The position numbers and the translations under genes are program-made. Positions 34,583 to 46,327 of a DNA stretch of 64,000 nt are shown in pieces. The notes under the pieces are model-generated. The model was not told the origin of the DNA. It did no database searches and was given only the letters and a program-made list of their open reading frames with translations. Every line of letters starts with the position of its first letter. Positions within the stretch are counted from its first letter, which is position 1. Source of the DNA: Arcuatula senhousia (Eukaryota; Mollusca; Bivalvia; Mytilida; Mytilidae); assembly GCA_963971305.1 (NCBI GenBank), contig OZ020305.1, positions 44,155,717-44,219,716 on the forward strand. The letters run 5' to 3'.

Positions 34583-35623
34583 ATGAATTCAACAGACTTT
34601 AACGTCTCGTTTTCAACAACAACTGAGGAGATGCAAACGACGAGCGAAAATGCCCTTCTTATGAAAATATACCAAGACCACATCCCCATAGTATTGTTCA
34701 TACCCAAGGCTAAAGTTCTACTTTACGTGTTTGGATTTCCTGCAAATGCATTGTCTTGTTTTCTTTGGCTGCGGTCGCCGTTACGTCATTCATCTGGATG
34801 TTACTTTGCGGCATTGGCGGTATCTGATGACTTGTTTCTTTTGTTGTCTGTAATCTACGAGTTACAGAATAACTGGGACACAAATACATTACAATTTCCG
34901 ATTATATGCGAGATGTTTCCAGTGTTTTATCTTGCGGTCCAGTATTTATCCCCCCTCTTGACTCTTGCATTTACGGTAGAGAGGTACATATCAATTAGAT
35001 TCCCTCTGAAACGGAGACAGTTTTGCACAGTGAGAAGAGCAAAACTGGTTATTTTATGTATGACAATACTTGTTTTTATGTTGTCGTCGATACAAGGATA
35101 TTTTTGGAGTTTTGCAGGAACATGTCTTATAAGAGAAGAAGCAGGTGATTTACGTATCAACTGGAACTGGGTCACGGAGTCAACAATGTTCATTATAGTC
35201 CCATTTGTGATTCTGATATTTAATATAATGGTCATCTATACCATGCAGAACACCAAGAAACGTGTCAAGAAGTTATATGGCCCAATCCCGCCGAGGAAGA
35301 GATCAGCCAATACAAGAACGCTTCTCTTTGTATCTTTTGTTCTCATCATTACGACACTTCCGGTTAGTTTGACCTACATATTATCAGATCATTTTGTGTA
35401 CCCATTTCGATGCTTAGACCTGGATTACGATTGTATACAAAATGATTCGGAATGGCAAAGGCATTTACGATTTCATGTTGTAAGAGAGATTGTGTATCTT
35501 TTGGGGATAACTCATTACGCTTTTAATTTCATCATATATCTGACGACAGGAAAAAGATTCCGACGAGAACTCAAAAGAATTTTTGAACGAAAGATATTTC
35601 AATGTTCACATAACGAAGAGTAG
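34583..35623 (+). CDS. Rhodopsin-class (class A) G protein-coupled receptor, peptide-receptor-like
   Basis: 346 residues in one coding exon; a plasma-membrane receptor expected to signal through heterotrimeric G proteins. Visible landmarks: N-glycosylation sites N2 and N7 in a short extracellular tail; TM1 about 43-63 with GFPAN; TM2 73-94 with LAVSDD; Cys109 at the top of TM3, a likely disulphide partner of Cys181 in the second extracellular loop; ERY at 133-135 (DRY variant); TM4 153-172; TM5 197-220 with Pro207; TM6 244-267 with Pro260 but no CWxP tryptophan; TM7 297-321 ending NFIIY (315-319) in place of NPxxY; basic helix 8 (GKRFRRELKRIF). This pattern is common in lineage-expanded lophotrochozoan FMRFamide/TRH-receptor-like GPCRs. 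The ligand cannot be read from sequence. The ATG directly follows a splice acceptor, and AATAAA lies 68 bases after the stop. Confidence 0.9.
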   Translation: MNSTDFNVSFSTTTEEMQTTSENALLMKIYQDHIPIVLFIPKAKVLLYVFGFPANALSCFLWLRSPLRHSSGCYFAALAVSDDLFLLLSVIYELQNNWDTNTLQFPIICEMFPVFYLAVQYLSPLLTLAFTVERYISIRFPLKRRQFCTVRRAKLVILCMTILVFMLSSIQGYFWSFAGTCLIREEAGDLRINWNWVTESTMFIIVPFVILIFNIMVIYTMQNTKKRVKKLYGPIPPRKRSANTRTLLFVSFVLIITTLPVSLTYILSDHFVYPFRCLDLDYDCIQNDSEWQRHLRFHVVREIVYLLGITHYAFNFIIYLTTGKRFRRELKRIFERKIFQCSHNEE

Positions 35624-35690
35624 TTCTAAATCAACAAAATATAAATGTGAAAAAAAAACTGACAGGCTAAGCGAGAGATACATGTAATCG

Positions 35691-35700
35691 AATAAATAAA
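35691..35700 (+). terminator. Poly(A) signals of the GPCR gene
   Basis: Overlapping AATAAATAAA gives two AATAAA hexamers shortly after the stop at 35623. Confidence 0.6.
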
Positions 35701-37080
35701 ACAGAAAAATGTAAAAGAACAGAACATGGACATAAAAAAATAAGCGGTCACCTTTTCACGAAAGCTTTTAAATCAAGCACTGTACTATGATATTAAAAAT
35801 CTTTTACCAGACACTGTTCGTATATTGTTGTATCAAAATTAAGGCGTTCAAAATATGTAATTTCTCCATCCGCAAAAAAAAATAAATGATAATGCATCAA
35901 GTGTTGTTATCAATAATCATATAAACATTTAAGCTAATTCTGCAGCAGAAATTTTCATCAAAAGTTGATATCTTAATATTGTCTTTGATGATTGCTTTTC
36001 ACTACTGGTTCTTCTCATTTCGAGATGCTGTGTTATTACTTTGGTGCCATAGTTCGCAATGAAAGCAGGAGGAATGCGCCATTAGAATGGCTGTATAGAA
36101 ATCAAACCACTGCGAGTGATTCCTATTCGTATAAGTTCTAAAGGGTCATTATATATTAAATATCGCCTCCAAATTTGAGTGCAAGTAGTGTTCGAGTCTG
36201 CTTGTCCATGCCTGTTATAATCAAAGCGCTAAAGCGTTTAAAGGCAAGCGAAATATATAAGAACTATAACAGATTTATTCTCTGTTAAAGTATATTGTTC
36301 AAAATATTAATTTTTGTGAGCGAAGAAAGGGTCGTCATGCAGATGCCCTCAAATTTAAAGTTAATGAACACAATTGCACACACAAGACAGGTATCGTGTA
36401 AAAACGGTATCGATTGAAACACCCCTTCGATTAAAATGCACTCGTCCCAATGATGTGTATTGTTTACTGAATTTATGAATGGAGAACATTAACCAATCAA
36501 TAACAGAAGTATTTATACGAACCAATCAAGTAATAGATGAATACATAATGTATATTCTGTAAGATGCAAAGGAATAAATAAAACTTGTGTCGGTCATATA
36601 AAATGCCAATAAAAATGGAGATTTATAGAAGTGTAGATCATGATAGCAAATAATGAAAAGTAATATAGAAAATAAAGCATTTTATGCCAGACTGGATGCA
36701 GGAAGATCACTCCGTCTAGACTGAAAAAAAACGCGAAAATCATCACTACTCTATAGACTCCATAAGGCTTCGCTGGCGCTTGCCTAAAAATCAGGTTGTC
36801 ATGCATCAGTTTTAAGTTACACTACCATGAAAGAAGTATATAAGATTTTACACCCAGCAATCACATTCCTCGCGCCAACTTACGGTTTGGTAAAGAAAGG
36901 AAAAAGACGTGTCGCGAGATAAGGCGACTTGTCTTTTTGGAAAAAGCGCATTTTTATTATTTGTCCTTTTATTTAGATTTTAATAAAAATGATACACACA
37001 ATGCAAACGGCAATACGTAAGGAAAACAATAAGAAGCGTCAATGTGCCAATAATCGTGGTCTTACAAGTAGTCCTAGATT
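35701..37080. other. Intergenic, nothing recognised
   Basis: AT-rich; no repeat or gene identified. Confidence 0.4.
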
Positions 37081-37803
37081 AACAAGAGGCTTCCAGGAGC
37101 CTGAATCGCTCACCTGGTCCTTAAACTTAAAGGATGTATTCTATGAGCTATTACCCCTATGATGGATCTGATATCTTTGACCCAATTTAGACTTTTCTCT
37201 ATCTGCAACAGTTTTCATTCTATAGGGCAAAAACATGGAAAGCGCTAATTGTTTATCTTTAAAGCCAATAAAGGGCCATAATCCCTATAAGGGATCATCT
37301 GACATCTTCGATTCAATGAAGACTTTTGTAAAGGTCAATGAGCTGATGGTTTAAGCAAGCAACAGTTTTCTATTTCTGCAATAGTTTTCATTCTATAGGG
37401 CAAAAACATGAGAAAACACTATTTTTGACCATTAAAGGGCCATAACCCCTTTAAGGAGTTATCTGACAACTTCGACCCAATGGCGACTTTTGTAGATATT
37501 TTTTATGCTGAAGAAGAGAGGTTGCATCAGATTTTCTCTCATACCTTTTGATGAACAAGGTAAAAACAGTAGTATGACCCCCTGGTCTATTTTTAGCAAT
37601 GGCGGCCATGTTTTCTGACGAATCAAAAATCAAAACACAACTTTTGTGCAAAATACCCTACGGATTAACCATATCAAGTTTCATTCTGATCAGTAGTTTC
37701 AATGGAGAAGTTTTTTGAAAAATTGTTAACGGGCGACAGACGACGACGATGACGGAGGCCAAGTGATGTTATAGCTCACCTTTGGTCCAGGTGAGCTAAA
37801 AAA
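37081..37803 (+). mobile_element. Pearl-like element, copy C4 (short)
   Basis: The head AACAAGAGGCTTCCAGGAGC, about three core units, the unique right region, a short GACGACGATGACGG microsatellite and the tail CACCTTTGGTCCAGGTGAGCTAAAA. Diverged. Confidence 0.85.
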
Positions 37804-38080
37804 TAAAACAAAACTTTGCCAATATAGTAAAAAGTATAGACATATACCAGTCCTGACTGTAAGGAAATTCTCATGAAATTAAGTTGGACAATTTGATTTT
37901 TACCTTTTAACCTTGTGGCGTACCTAGCTTTTAGTATTATATTTTTAATATAATTTTAATGAAAAAAAATTCTGGCAGCAGAGATTAAGAAAAATAAATA
38001 AATCATTTTTTATTGTCATATAAACAATTTTGTGACATAATGCAAAAAAAACCCCAGCAAATCTTATGTAGAAACTAAAC

Positions 38081-39613
38081 AAGAGGCTCCCAGGAGCCTG
38101 AATCGCTCACCTGGTCTTGATGTTGACCCTATACTTTTGTAGAGCTAAATGAGCTGAACATTTAAGCAAGCAACAGCTAATCTCTATCTGCAATAGTTTT
38201 CATTCTGTAGGCCAAAAACATGAAAAATCACTTTTTTCAGGGGCCGTAACCCCTATAAGAGGTCATCTGACAACTTCGACCCTGTGGAGAATTTTGTAGA
38301 GCTAAATGAGCTGAACATTTAAGCAAGCAACAGCTAATCTCTATCTGCAATAGTTTTCATTCTGTAGGCCAAAAACATGAAAAATGGCTTTTTTTCAGGG
38401 GCTGTAACCCCTATAAGGGGTCATCTGACAACTTCGACCCTATGAAGAATTTTGTAGAGCTAAATGGGCTGAACATTTAAGCAAGCAACAGCTAATCTCT
38501 ATCTGCAAAAGTTTTCATTCTGTAGGCCAAAAACATGATAAATCACTTTTTTCAAGGGCCGTAACCCCTATAAGGGGTCATCTGACAACTTCGACCCTGT
38601 GGAGAATTTTGTAGAGCTAAATGAGCTGAACATTTAAGCAAGCAACAGCTAATCTCTATCTGCAATAGTTTTCATTCTGTAGGCCAAAAACATGAAAAAT
38701 GGCTATTTTTCAGGGGCCGTAACCCCTATAAGGGGTCATCTGACAACTTCGACCCTATGAAGAATTTTGTAGAGCTAAATGGGCTGAACATTTAAGCAAG
38801 CAACAGCTAATCTCTATCTGCAATAGTTTTCATTCTGTAGGACAAAAACATGAAAAATCGCTATTTTTCAGGGGCCGTAACCCCTATAAGGGGTCATCTG
38901 ACAACTTCGACCCTATGGAGAATTTCGTAGAGCTAAATGAGCTGAACATTTAAGCAAGCAACAGCTAATCTCTATCTGCAATAGTTTTCATTCTGTAGGC
39001 CAAAAACATGAAAAATTGCTATTTTTCACCTTTAAGGGGCCGTAACCCCTATAAGGGGTCATCTGACAACTCCGACCCTATGGAGACTTTTGTAGAGTTA
39101 AATGAGCTGAACATTTAAGCAAGCAACAGCTAATCTCTATCTGCAATAGTTTTCATTCTGTAGGCCAAAAACATGAAAAAATGCTATTTTTCACCTTTAA
39201 AGGGCCGTAACCCCTATAAGGGGTCATCTGACAACTTTGACCAAATGGAGACTTTTGTAGAGCTTTTGATGCTGAATCAGTAGCGTGGCCTCAGATTTCC
39301 TCTATCTCTTATACTTTTTGATTTATAAGCCAAAAACAGTAGTCTGACCCCCCTAGTCTATTTTTAGTAACGGCGGCCATGTTTTTTATCGGATCAAAAA
39401 TCAAAACACAAGTTTGGTGCAGGACACCCTAAGGATCATTCATACCAAGTTTCATTAAATTCTGTTTGGTAGTTTCAGAGGAGAAGATTTTTGAAAAATT
39501 GTTAACAGACGACGACGACGACGACGACGACAGACGACGACGACAGACGACGACGACGGACGCCAAGTGATGGTAATAGCTCACATGGACCTTCGGTCCA
39601 GGTGAGCTAAAAA
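38081..39613 (+). mobile_element. Pearl-like element, copy C5, near-identical to C1
   Basis: Same head and tail hairpins as C1 with about seven core units of 155-165 bp and a (GAC)n tract at 39507-39558. The right third differs from C1 by only a few substitutions and microsatellite length, so the two copies are recent relatives. Confidence 0.88.
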
Positions 39614-39689
39614 ACTACAAATGAGTTAATCATTTGTTAATTAAAACAATAAAAAATTTGTGATACATTTTCAAAGACCAACAATGGAC

Positions 39690-40908
39690 ACGTGTCACCT
39701 TTTATTTCTCTCTATCTGTTTTGGTTTTCATAGGCCAAAAACAGCTTTGACATCTGACAACTTAGACCCAACGGAGACTTTTATAAAGCTAATTGAGCAG
39801 AAGGTTTAAGCAAACAACAACTTTTCTCTATCATTATTGTTTTCATTTTATCGACCAGAAACACGAAGAATGCAATTTTTTCACTTTTAAAGGGCCATAA
39901 CCCCTATAAGGAGTCATCTGACAACTTCGACCCAATGGAGACTTTTGTAGAGCTAAATGAGCTGAACATTTAAGCAACCAATAGCTTTTCTCTGTCTGCA
40001 ATAGTTTTCATTTGATAGGCCAAATACACTATTGTTCGCCTTTAAGGGACTGTAACCCCTTTAAGGGGTCATCCCACAGCTTTAACCCTATGAAGACTTT
40101 TGTAGAGCTAAAGGAGCTGAATATTTAAGCAAGCAAAAACTTTTCTCTATCTGCAATAGTTTTTATTTTATAGGCCAAAAACGCTATTTTTCGCCTTTAA
40201 GGAGCTGTGATCCCTATAAGGGGTCATCCAACAACTTCGACCATATGAAGACTTTTGTAGAGGTAAATGAGCTGAACGAATAAGCAAGCAACAGTTTTTC
40301 TCTATCTGCAATAATTTTCATTCTATAGGCCAAAAACACTATTTTTTGCCTTTAAGGGGCTGTAACCCCTATAAGGGGTCATCTAAAAACTTCAACCCTA
40401 TGGAGACTTTTGTAGAGCTAAATGAGCTGAACATTCATGCAAGCAATAGCTTTTCTCTATCTGCAATAGTTTTTATTCTATAAGGCAAAAACATGAAAAA
40501 AAAAACTATGTTTTACCTTTAAGGGGCAATAACCCCTAATAGGGTTCCTCTGACAACTTCGACCCAATGGAGACTTTTGTAGAGCTTTTGAATTTGAAGA
40601 GCCTAAGATCCTTCGGATTTTTTCTATCTGTTATGGTTGCTGAGTTATAAGCCATTTTAAGTGGTTTTACCCTATGTTCTATTTTTAGTAACAGCAGTCA
40701 TGTTTTTATCGAATCATTTCAAAATGAGGATCGTTTGTTGCCAACATGTCATATACCATTCCTGCAAAGTTTCAGTTAAATTGGTTCAGTGATTTCAGAG
40801 GAGAAGATTTTTGAAGTTGTTAAATGACGACGGACGACAGACGACGGACGACGACGGACACATAGTGATGGCATAGGCTCACATGGCCTTTGGCCAGGTG
40901 AGCTAAAA
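39690..40908 (+). mobile_element. Pearl-like element, copy C6, head missing
   Basis: Core units of about 155 bp (GAGCTGAAC.TTTAAGCAA motif) and a tail (GACGACGGACGAC..., CTCACATGGCCTTTGGCCAGGTGAGCTAAAA) are present, but the GGCTCCCAGGAGCC head is absent. It lies 80 bp after C5 in the same orientation and is more diverged. Confidence 0.8.
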
Positions 40909-40914
40909 ATCACA

Positions 40915-41062
40915 TTTGAAAACAGCCAGTAGTCTTCAACATGACCAGAGGTCACTGTTCGCTGTCTTTCATTAGCCCTAGACTAAAAATACAATACATA
41001 GGATTCAAACAAATCCCTAGATTATCAACGAAAGACCCATTTCTGGTAATAAAACAAAAAAC
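40915..41062 (-). repeat. Family B repeat, partial copy
   Basis: AACAGCCAGTAGTCTTCAACATGACCAGAGGTC...AATACAATACATAGGATTCAAA...CCCTAGATTATCAACGAAAGACCCATTTC matches 22330-22455. Confidence 0.75.
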
Positions 41063-41084
41063 AGAGAGTCTACTCAGGTGCTCT

Positions 41085-41285
41085 GGAAATGTTAGCAGTT
41101 ACTGCTTGCTATAACACACCCATCGTGTTGTCAACATTCAAATTGTCAAATCCGGTAAAGGAAGTCAACACAAAACCCAATGACAAACCAACAACTGCAA
41201 TTAAACATCTGAAGATCGAAATCCCATATTTGTCTAAAAGCACATGATGTCTTCCGTAAAATTTCTTGCGTGAAGACATCAATCA
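41085..41285 (-). pseudogene. Penelope-like RT 3' end, inverted
   Basis: The minus strand reads KKFYGRHHVLLDKYGISI then LTSFTGFD and CYSKQ, the same carboxy-terminal region as at 14630-14820. It points away from the plus-strand Penelope-like locus that begins 280 bp to the right, giving a head-to-head pair of fragments. Confidence 0.8.
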
Positions 41286-41562
41286 TTCCGGTTTGGAAAT
41301 TTTGGTTAAATCTGTATTATTCAAACGGACCAAAATTATTCAGGAATTTTTTAAAGGTAGATATTAAGTCCCTGGAATTAACTAAATAAAGCGATCCTAT
41401 ATGTCCCTATCATTTCAGTACCAGCTCCAAAGAACTTATAACCCTGACTGGCATTATAGGTATGCTTTTCTACAACCAAGCCAATGTCGCTGTTGGTGGA
41501 GTTGATAATTCTCCGAGGGCATTGAAATTTGGTCGCTTTTTTAGCAATTAATTCAGAACTCG

Positions 41563-42345
41563 ATGCCGGCTAGGACGTCTCCCGGATTACCAAGGTCCTC
41601 CTTTGCTACCTCTAGGAACAAGGTAACAAATGAAGTTGTTGTTCCTATGGATATCCTTAAGGATATCACCAATTTGACTTTTGTTCAGCCAGAGGGTAAC
41701 TATTACCGGTATTTCAAAACATCAGATTCATTTCAAATTATCAAACCATGTTCTATTAAACTCAATGACGTTCTAAAATCATCTCCACCACCTACTATTT
41801 CGACAGGCAGATCTAAAACCGGTAAAAAATCAACTTGCAAGACCTGTGATATGCTTATTATTTCTCCTAAATTTACCAGTAACTTAAACGGTAAAGTTTA
41901 CCAAACCCTTTCTCACGACCCTCTGGACTGTTCTTCCTGAAATGACATTTACGGAATTGAGTGTACTTTGTGTGGACTGTTGTATGTCGATGAAACAAAA
42001 AATTCATTGCGTTCTCGCATGAATGGTCATAGGTATGATACCTAAAATTCTGATTATCGGGTTTTGTATAACCACTTTAATCAACCTAACCATGACCAAT
42101 GTTTGAACATGAAAGTCCGTTTTATCGAAAAGATTTACCACGACACCAACAGTCCTAATCTTACTACACCTCACCGTAAAAAACGAGAGCTTCACTGGAT
42201 AAAATCTTTAGGTATTGCAATGCCTTATGGATGTAATGATAACATCAAAGGAGTAGGAAATCTTTCTAGCCCACAATGTAGTGAGGTGAATGTTATGAAA
42301 CTGTTTGACCCTAATGGTAGACACAAACGTAGTCATGGTCAATAA
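41563..42345 (+). pseudogene. Penelope-like element, GIY-YIG endonuclease part
   Basis: The first frame (41563-41940) carries CKTCD at the end of a basic linker, then a stop. The following frame continues IYGIECTLCGLLYVDETKNSLRSRMNGHR, then VLYNHFNQPNHDQCLNMKVRFIEKIYHDTN...RKKRELHWIKSLGIAMPYGCND. These are GIY-YIG landmarks (YVGETxNxLRxRMxxH, HF..H, iE, RE..WI..L.t..P.GlN), with paired CxxC motifs upstream. The nuclease nicks target DNA. It lies upstream of the RT, opposite to classical Penelope order, as reported for Naiad-type elements. Stops and a frameshift make it defective. Confidence 0.82.
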
Positions 42346-43040
42346 CGATACAAACCGGAATCTGGTGCCAGTCAAACTGACAACAGATCTCTTTCAGACA
42401 CGTTTGATGATCTGGTAACAAGTCTTCAACAACCATTGGGAGTCCATCATGTTCGTACCATTCTCTTTTCACTACGAGTCACGAAACTTAAAGACCTACA
42501 TGATTTTGGGTTAGAAAAAGGAGGTAGTGATCCATTTTCTCCTTCTTACAGACTTACTAGCATCATCTGTGACGTTGCCCTTTTCCGTCTTTTTAAACCT
42601 GTAAGAAGTGAACCTCTTATACTGAGGATAGAAAATTTCTCCATATTCCATTCAAGAATAAAGGGATAGATGCTATTAACATCAGCAATATTTTTAATCG
42701 TAATGAAGTTACATCTCAAATTCCTCCATATTTAAAAAATCAGTCAACACCAATTGTTTCCTACCGCTAAACTAAAACCATAAGTAGTAAAATTTTCAAC
42801 CACAAAAAGGCATTGCAGGACCTATACATCCGTCCATTTAACTAAAATCTGCTGTCAAAGAAGGTCAACAAGCATACTGCGACACTATTGATAATCGTAG
42901 TGGAATCAACCATATGTAGATTTTGAAGAACTCAAAAGATTTGTTAGATCATTTTAAATCTAGATCATTTTTCTTAATACACTACCTTGCCACACGAAAA
43001 ACTAAAATGTCGCCTGAAAAAACTTCTCGAAAAAGCCTTT
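42346..43040 (+). pseudogene. Penelope-like element, linker/RT amino-terminal region
   Basis: Decayed segments LKDLHDFGLEKG, PSYRLTSIICDVALFRLFKPVRSEP, IPFKNKGIDAINISNIF and IPPYLKNQSTPIVSYR follow in different frames. They fit the region between the GIY-YIG and RT core of such elements and contain several stops. Confidence 0.65.
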
Positions 43041-43590
43041 TCAAACTAGGAATTTTGTTGTTTTGGGTTATAACTCTACATTCTTTTCCAAAACATCGTT
43101 CAAAGATAAGATTTGTTACACACTGGAACAAGTTTGCAGAATGCTTGATTTCCTCATTGACATATATTTGTCACTTCGGAGGAGATATTTTTCAACAACA
43201 ATCGGCATTCCAATGGGCACAAATTGTGCTCCTCTCCTCGCCGATTTGATTTTATACTCTTACGAGACTGAATTTCTCCAGGGACATTTAATCTTACATT
43301 CAGATATATTGATGATGTCCTTTCTGTCAATAAAACTTCATTTGGTAGATGGATTCCTTCAATATATCCTCCAGAATTGGAGATTAAAGAGACCACAGAA
43401 TCAAATTGCTTCACGTCTTTCTTGGATTTGCACCTCGAATTTGACCCAGGTGGTCATCTCAGTACAAAAAGTTACGATAAAAGAGACGATTTTAATTTTC
43501 AAATTATTATTTTTTCTTATCTACAGAGCAATATACCTACTTCCCCTGCATACGGTGTTTATATTTCACAACTTATTCGATATGGCAGAG
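43041..43590 (+). pseudogene. Penelope-like RT, older copy truncated at its 3' side
   Basis: GIPMGTNCAPLLADLILYSYETEFLQ lies in one frame; after a shift, NLTFRYIDDVLS and PPELEIKETTESNCFTSFLDLHLEFDPGGHLSTKSYDKRDDFNF...AYGVYISQLIRYGRAS. It stops abruptly at LIRYGRAS, where a second RT copy begins. Confidence 0.85.
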
Positions 43591-44307
43591 CTTCCAGGGA
43601 TTCCAATGGGCACTAATTGTGCACCTTTGCTTGCTGATTTGTTTTTTCATTCATATGAAGCAGACTTCTTACAATCTCTAATAGACAAAAACGACCGTAG
43701 ACTAGCTCTCTCTTTCAACCTCACGTTCCGTTATATTGATGATGTCCTTTCACTAAACAATTCTCGATTTGGTGACTTTCTCCATCTCATATATCCCCAT
43801 GAGCTTGAGATAAAGGACACAACGGATTCTAGGAAGTCTGCTTCATATTTAGATCTACATCTCGAAATTAACTCTCAAGGAAGACTTTCAACAAGGCTCT
43901 ATGACAAGCGTGATGACTTCAACTTTCCAATCGTCAACTTTCCCTTTTTGTGTAGCAACATTCCGTCCGCTCTAGCTTATGGAGTTTACGTATCTCAATT
44001 GATTCGTTACTCCAGAGCGTGCGGGACTTACATCAATTTCCTTAGCAGAGCGACACGTCTGACGCAAAAATTGCTCACACAGGGTTATGTTGCTCCTCGG
44101 TTGCTGTCTTCACTCAAGAAATTTTACGGAAGACATCATGCACTCATAGACAAATATGGGATTGCTATCTCAGAGATGAGTGCAGATGTTGGTTTTGGTT
44201 TGTCTTCCTTTACCGGATTTGACACGCCGAATGGACTATTGGCAACGCGAAGGGTGTGCTATAGCAAGCAGGAACTGCTTACTCTTCCGGAGCACCTGAG
44301 CGACTGA
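43591..44307 (+). pseudogene. Penelope-like reverse transcriptase, best-preserved copy (5'-truncated)
   Basis: An open stretch of about 235 codons starts at GIPMGTNCAPLLADLFFHSYEADFLQ and runs through RYIDD (catalytic aspartates), YLDLHLEINS, RLYDKRDDFNF, YGVYVSQLIRYSRACGTYINFLSRATRLTQKLL and GRHHALIDKYGIAISEMSADVGFG to a stop after PEHLSD. Fingers-domain motifs before GIPMGT are missing, so it is not a complete enzyme. It is joined in frame by chance to the frameshifted older copy, creating a spurious 414-codon frame from 43063. Confidence 0.88.
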
Positions 44308-44470
44308 AGTTCGCGTTGTTCATTGATATTCAGTTATTTTGTGTTTCCATGTTTTACATGTTGTCTGTTTTTGTCCCGTTTTTGTTGGTGTTTACTGGTT
44401 TTGTCTCTGCCCTTTCGGACTTTTGACATTCGGATACACCATTGGTACCTCTGCTTCTTGCACACATTTC
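44308..44470 (+). mobile_element. Penelope-like element 3' untranslated tail
   Basis: GATATTCAGTTATTTTGTGTTTCCATG...TTTTGTCTCTGCCCTTTCGGACTTTTG...CATTGGTACCTCTGCTTCTT is shared with 14860-14995 and 11755-11865. All three copies diverge after this point, marking the element's 3' border. Confidence 0.75.
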
Positions 44471-45825
44471 ACAGACTTTTTTTTATCAGACACCGATTTC
44501 TTCGTGACGGACTTTTGGAGCAAGGCTATAAGAAAATACGTCTCATACAATCCCTAAAATAATTCTTTCTTCGTTATCAGCCACTAGTAGAAAAGTTCAA
44601 AATTGAGTTGAAAGATATGGTGGTTAATTGTTTAAATTAGTTTTTGACTGGTCTGCTGTACTGAGATGATCACCTCAATATCCCTATTGTGTCTCACAAC
44701 TATGTTGTGTTCTATGGTCATTACCGGATCCTAAGATCGCAATGGAAGAGGGAGGTTTGGTGCCATAAAACCTGGTTTAAGCCACCATTTCGTTTGAAAT
44801 GCCTGTACCAAGTCAGGACCATTGCGATCCACCAATTCTCCGTTATGACTGATTCGTTTTTGTCATTTTCTCTGGACTATGAGATTGATCATTCAAGTTC
44901 GGTAGTTTTATTATTACCTTTATTCGGTAATTACCCTTATGTCACGTAAGCCCGCCCATTTGTAAGAGAATATTCTGGTACTCTGGAACTCTGGTTTTTG
45001 GTTGAAATGTAAGAAAAGAAATGTTTTCAGCAAATTTGATAAATAGTTATTCTTTAAAAAAATAAAAAAATAAATTTTAAATGGGATTTTATTAATTTTC
45101 AATGATTTCTTAGATGACAGGGGTAGGTACTAAATTAGTGCAAAATTATAGTGTTTGTAAATAAGGGAACGTGAAAGTGCCAACAATGCCGCATGACATG
45201 ATGGTTTGTTTAGGGGAAAGAAAGCAGCTGCATATCTTATTTACTAAAAAAGGTATGAAAGATTTTTATTTTGAAAGATATGTTTTAGAATTTAATAAAG
45301 TATTAATGTCGTTGGGCAAGTAATTACTAAAATCATTCCTATATGGCCACTTACTAGTATCTCTTTCATGTAGTCATCTCCCTTATATAGCCAAAATATT
45401 GTGTTACTTGGTAGTACATAATATGATAAATAGTAAATAAGTAACTAACTACATATACACGTAGATATTTGCTTGTTCCTTTTCTTTGTATAAATCAACA
45501 TTAAGAATTAAAAAAACCCATGCATTTACTATCGTAATTAAGGGGAAAGTTGGTAATTGAATTCACATATTATGACGATGAATAACTTGATTGTATTTGT
45601 GTTGTGCATTATTACATATAGCATGGTATAATCTTAGAAATGACAAGGACATTTAAATTAAAATGAGTTGAAAATTTGCAACCTGCGACGAATGAAAGGG
45701 GGTCATATGTCTTTTACTTGTGTTTGTCGCCACGCGAGATGATGCGGTGTTATGAGAGGCCATTAGTTTTTTTGGTGCCAGTTCGTCTTTCTTTGGTGCT
45801 TTCTGGACGATAATCTTAAAATAAA
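44471..45825. other. Intergenic, weak repeat similarity only
   Basis: The part at 44760-44815 (GTGCCATAAAACCTGGTTTAAG...TGCCTGTACCAAGTCAGGA) distantly resembles the family B phrase around TTTAACCCC...CCTGTCCTAAGTCAGGA. No gene seen. Confidence 0.4.
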
Positions 45826-45885
45826 AATGACAACAAAGTTCCAGACACAAATTTTGCTACGCCTGAAAAGCGTTTCAACAGATTG
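45826..45885 (-). repeat. Retrozyme fragment
   Basis: The minus strand reads GAAACGCTTTTCAGGCGTAGCAAAATTTGTGTCTGGAACTTTGTTGTC, the part of the retrozyme downstream of the GAAA box. The CTGATGA box is missing. Confidence 0.75.
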
Positions 45886-46189
45886 GAGCAAAATTATGCA
45901 CAGCTATAATGTGAAGTTCGATTTCCATCAAAATGTGATAAACATTTTTCCAACTACAAGTTTAACCATTTTGCTAACCTGAATTTTCATAATGGAAGAA
46001 AGATAATCCAATTTAACTTTTTTAAACAAAGAGAGATAATTCAAAAAAAAATTATAAACCTGTATGTTGAGTTTATTTTATCCAGCAAATACCAACTTAT
46101 TCGAGGTATAGATAAATTTTTGTCTGTGTTTATCTGCAGGGACATGCTGTTACTGTATCTACTAAATTAATGCATTGTGTTATACGATA
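45886..46189. other. Intergenic, nothing recognised
   Basis: AT-rich spacer. Confidence 0.4.
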
Positions 46190-46327
46190 TGTTTTTTTTT
46201 CTCGTGTGATACATTGGCGATTACAATATATTGTTGAAGCAGAGAAAAAGACTGCCATGTTTTTTTTCTCGTGTGTTACATTGGCGATTACAATATATTG
46301 TTGAAGCAGAGAAAAAGACTGCCATGT
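46190..46327 (+). repeat. 67-bp tandem duplication
   Basis: TTTTTTTTCTCGTGTG.TACATTGGCGATTACAATATATTGTTGAAGCAGAGAAAAAGACTGCCATG occurs twice head to tail (CTCGTGTG at 46201 and 46268), with one substitution. Recent. Confidence 0.93.

Noticed and set aside
43063..44307. A 414-codon frame as one intact reverse transcriptase gene
   Set aside because: The first half is a frameshifted older RT copy; only the part after GIPMGTN is in the true frame, and it lacks the fingers region.
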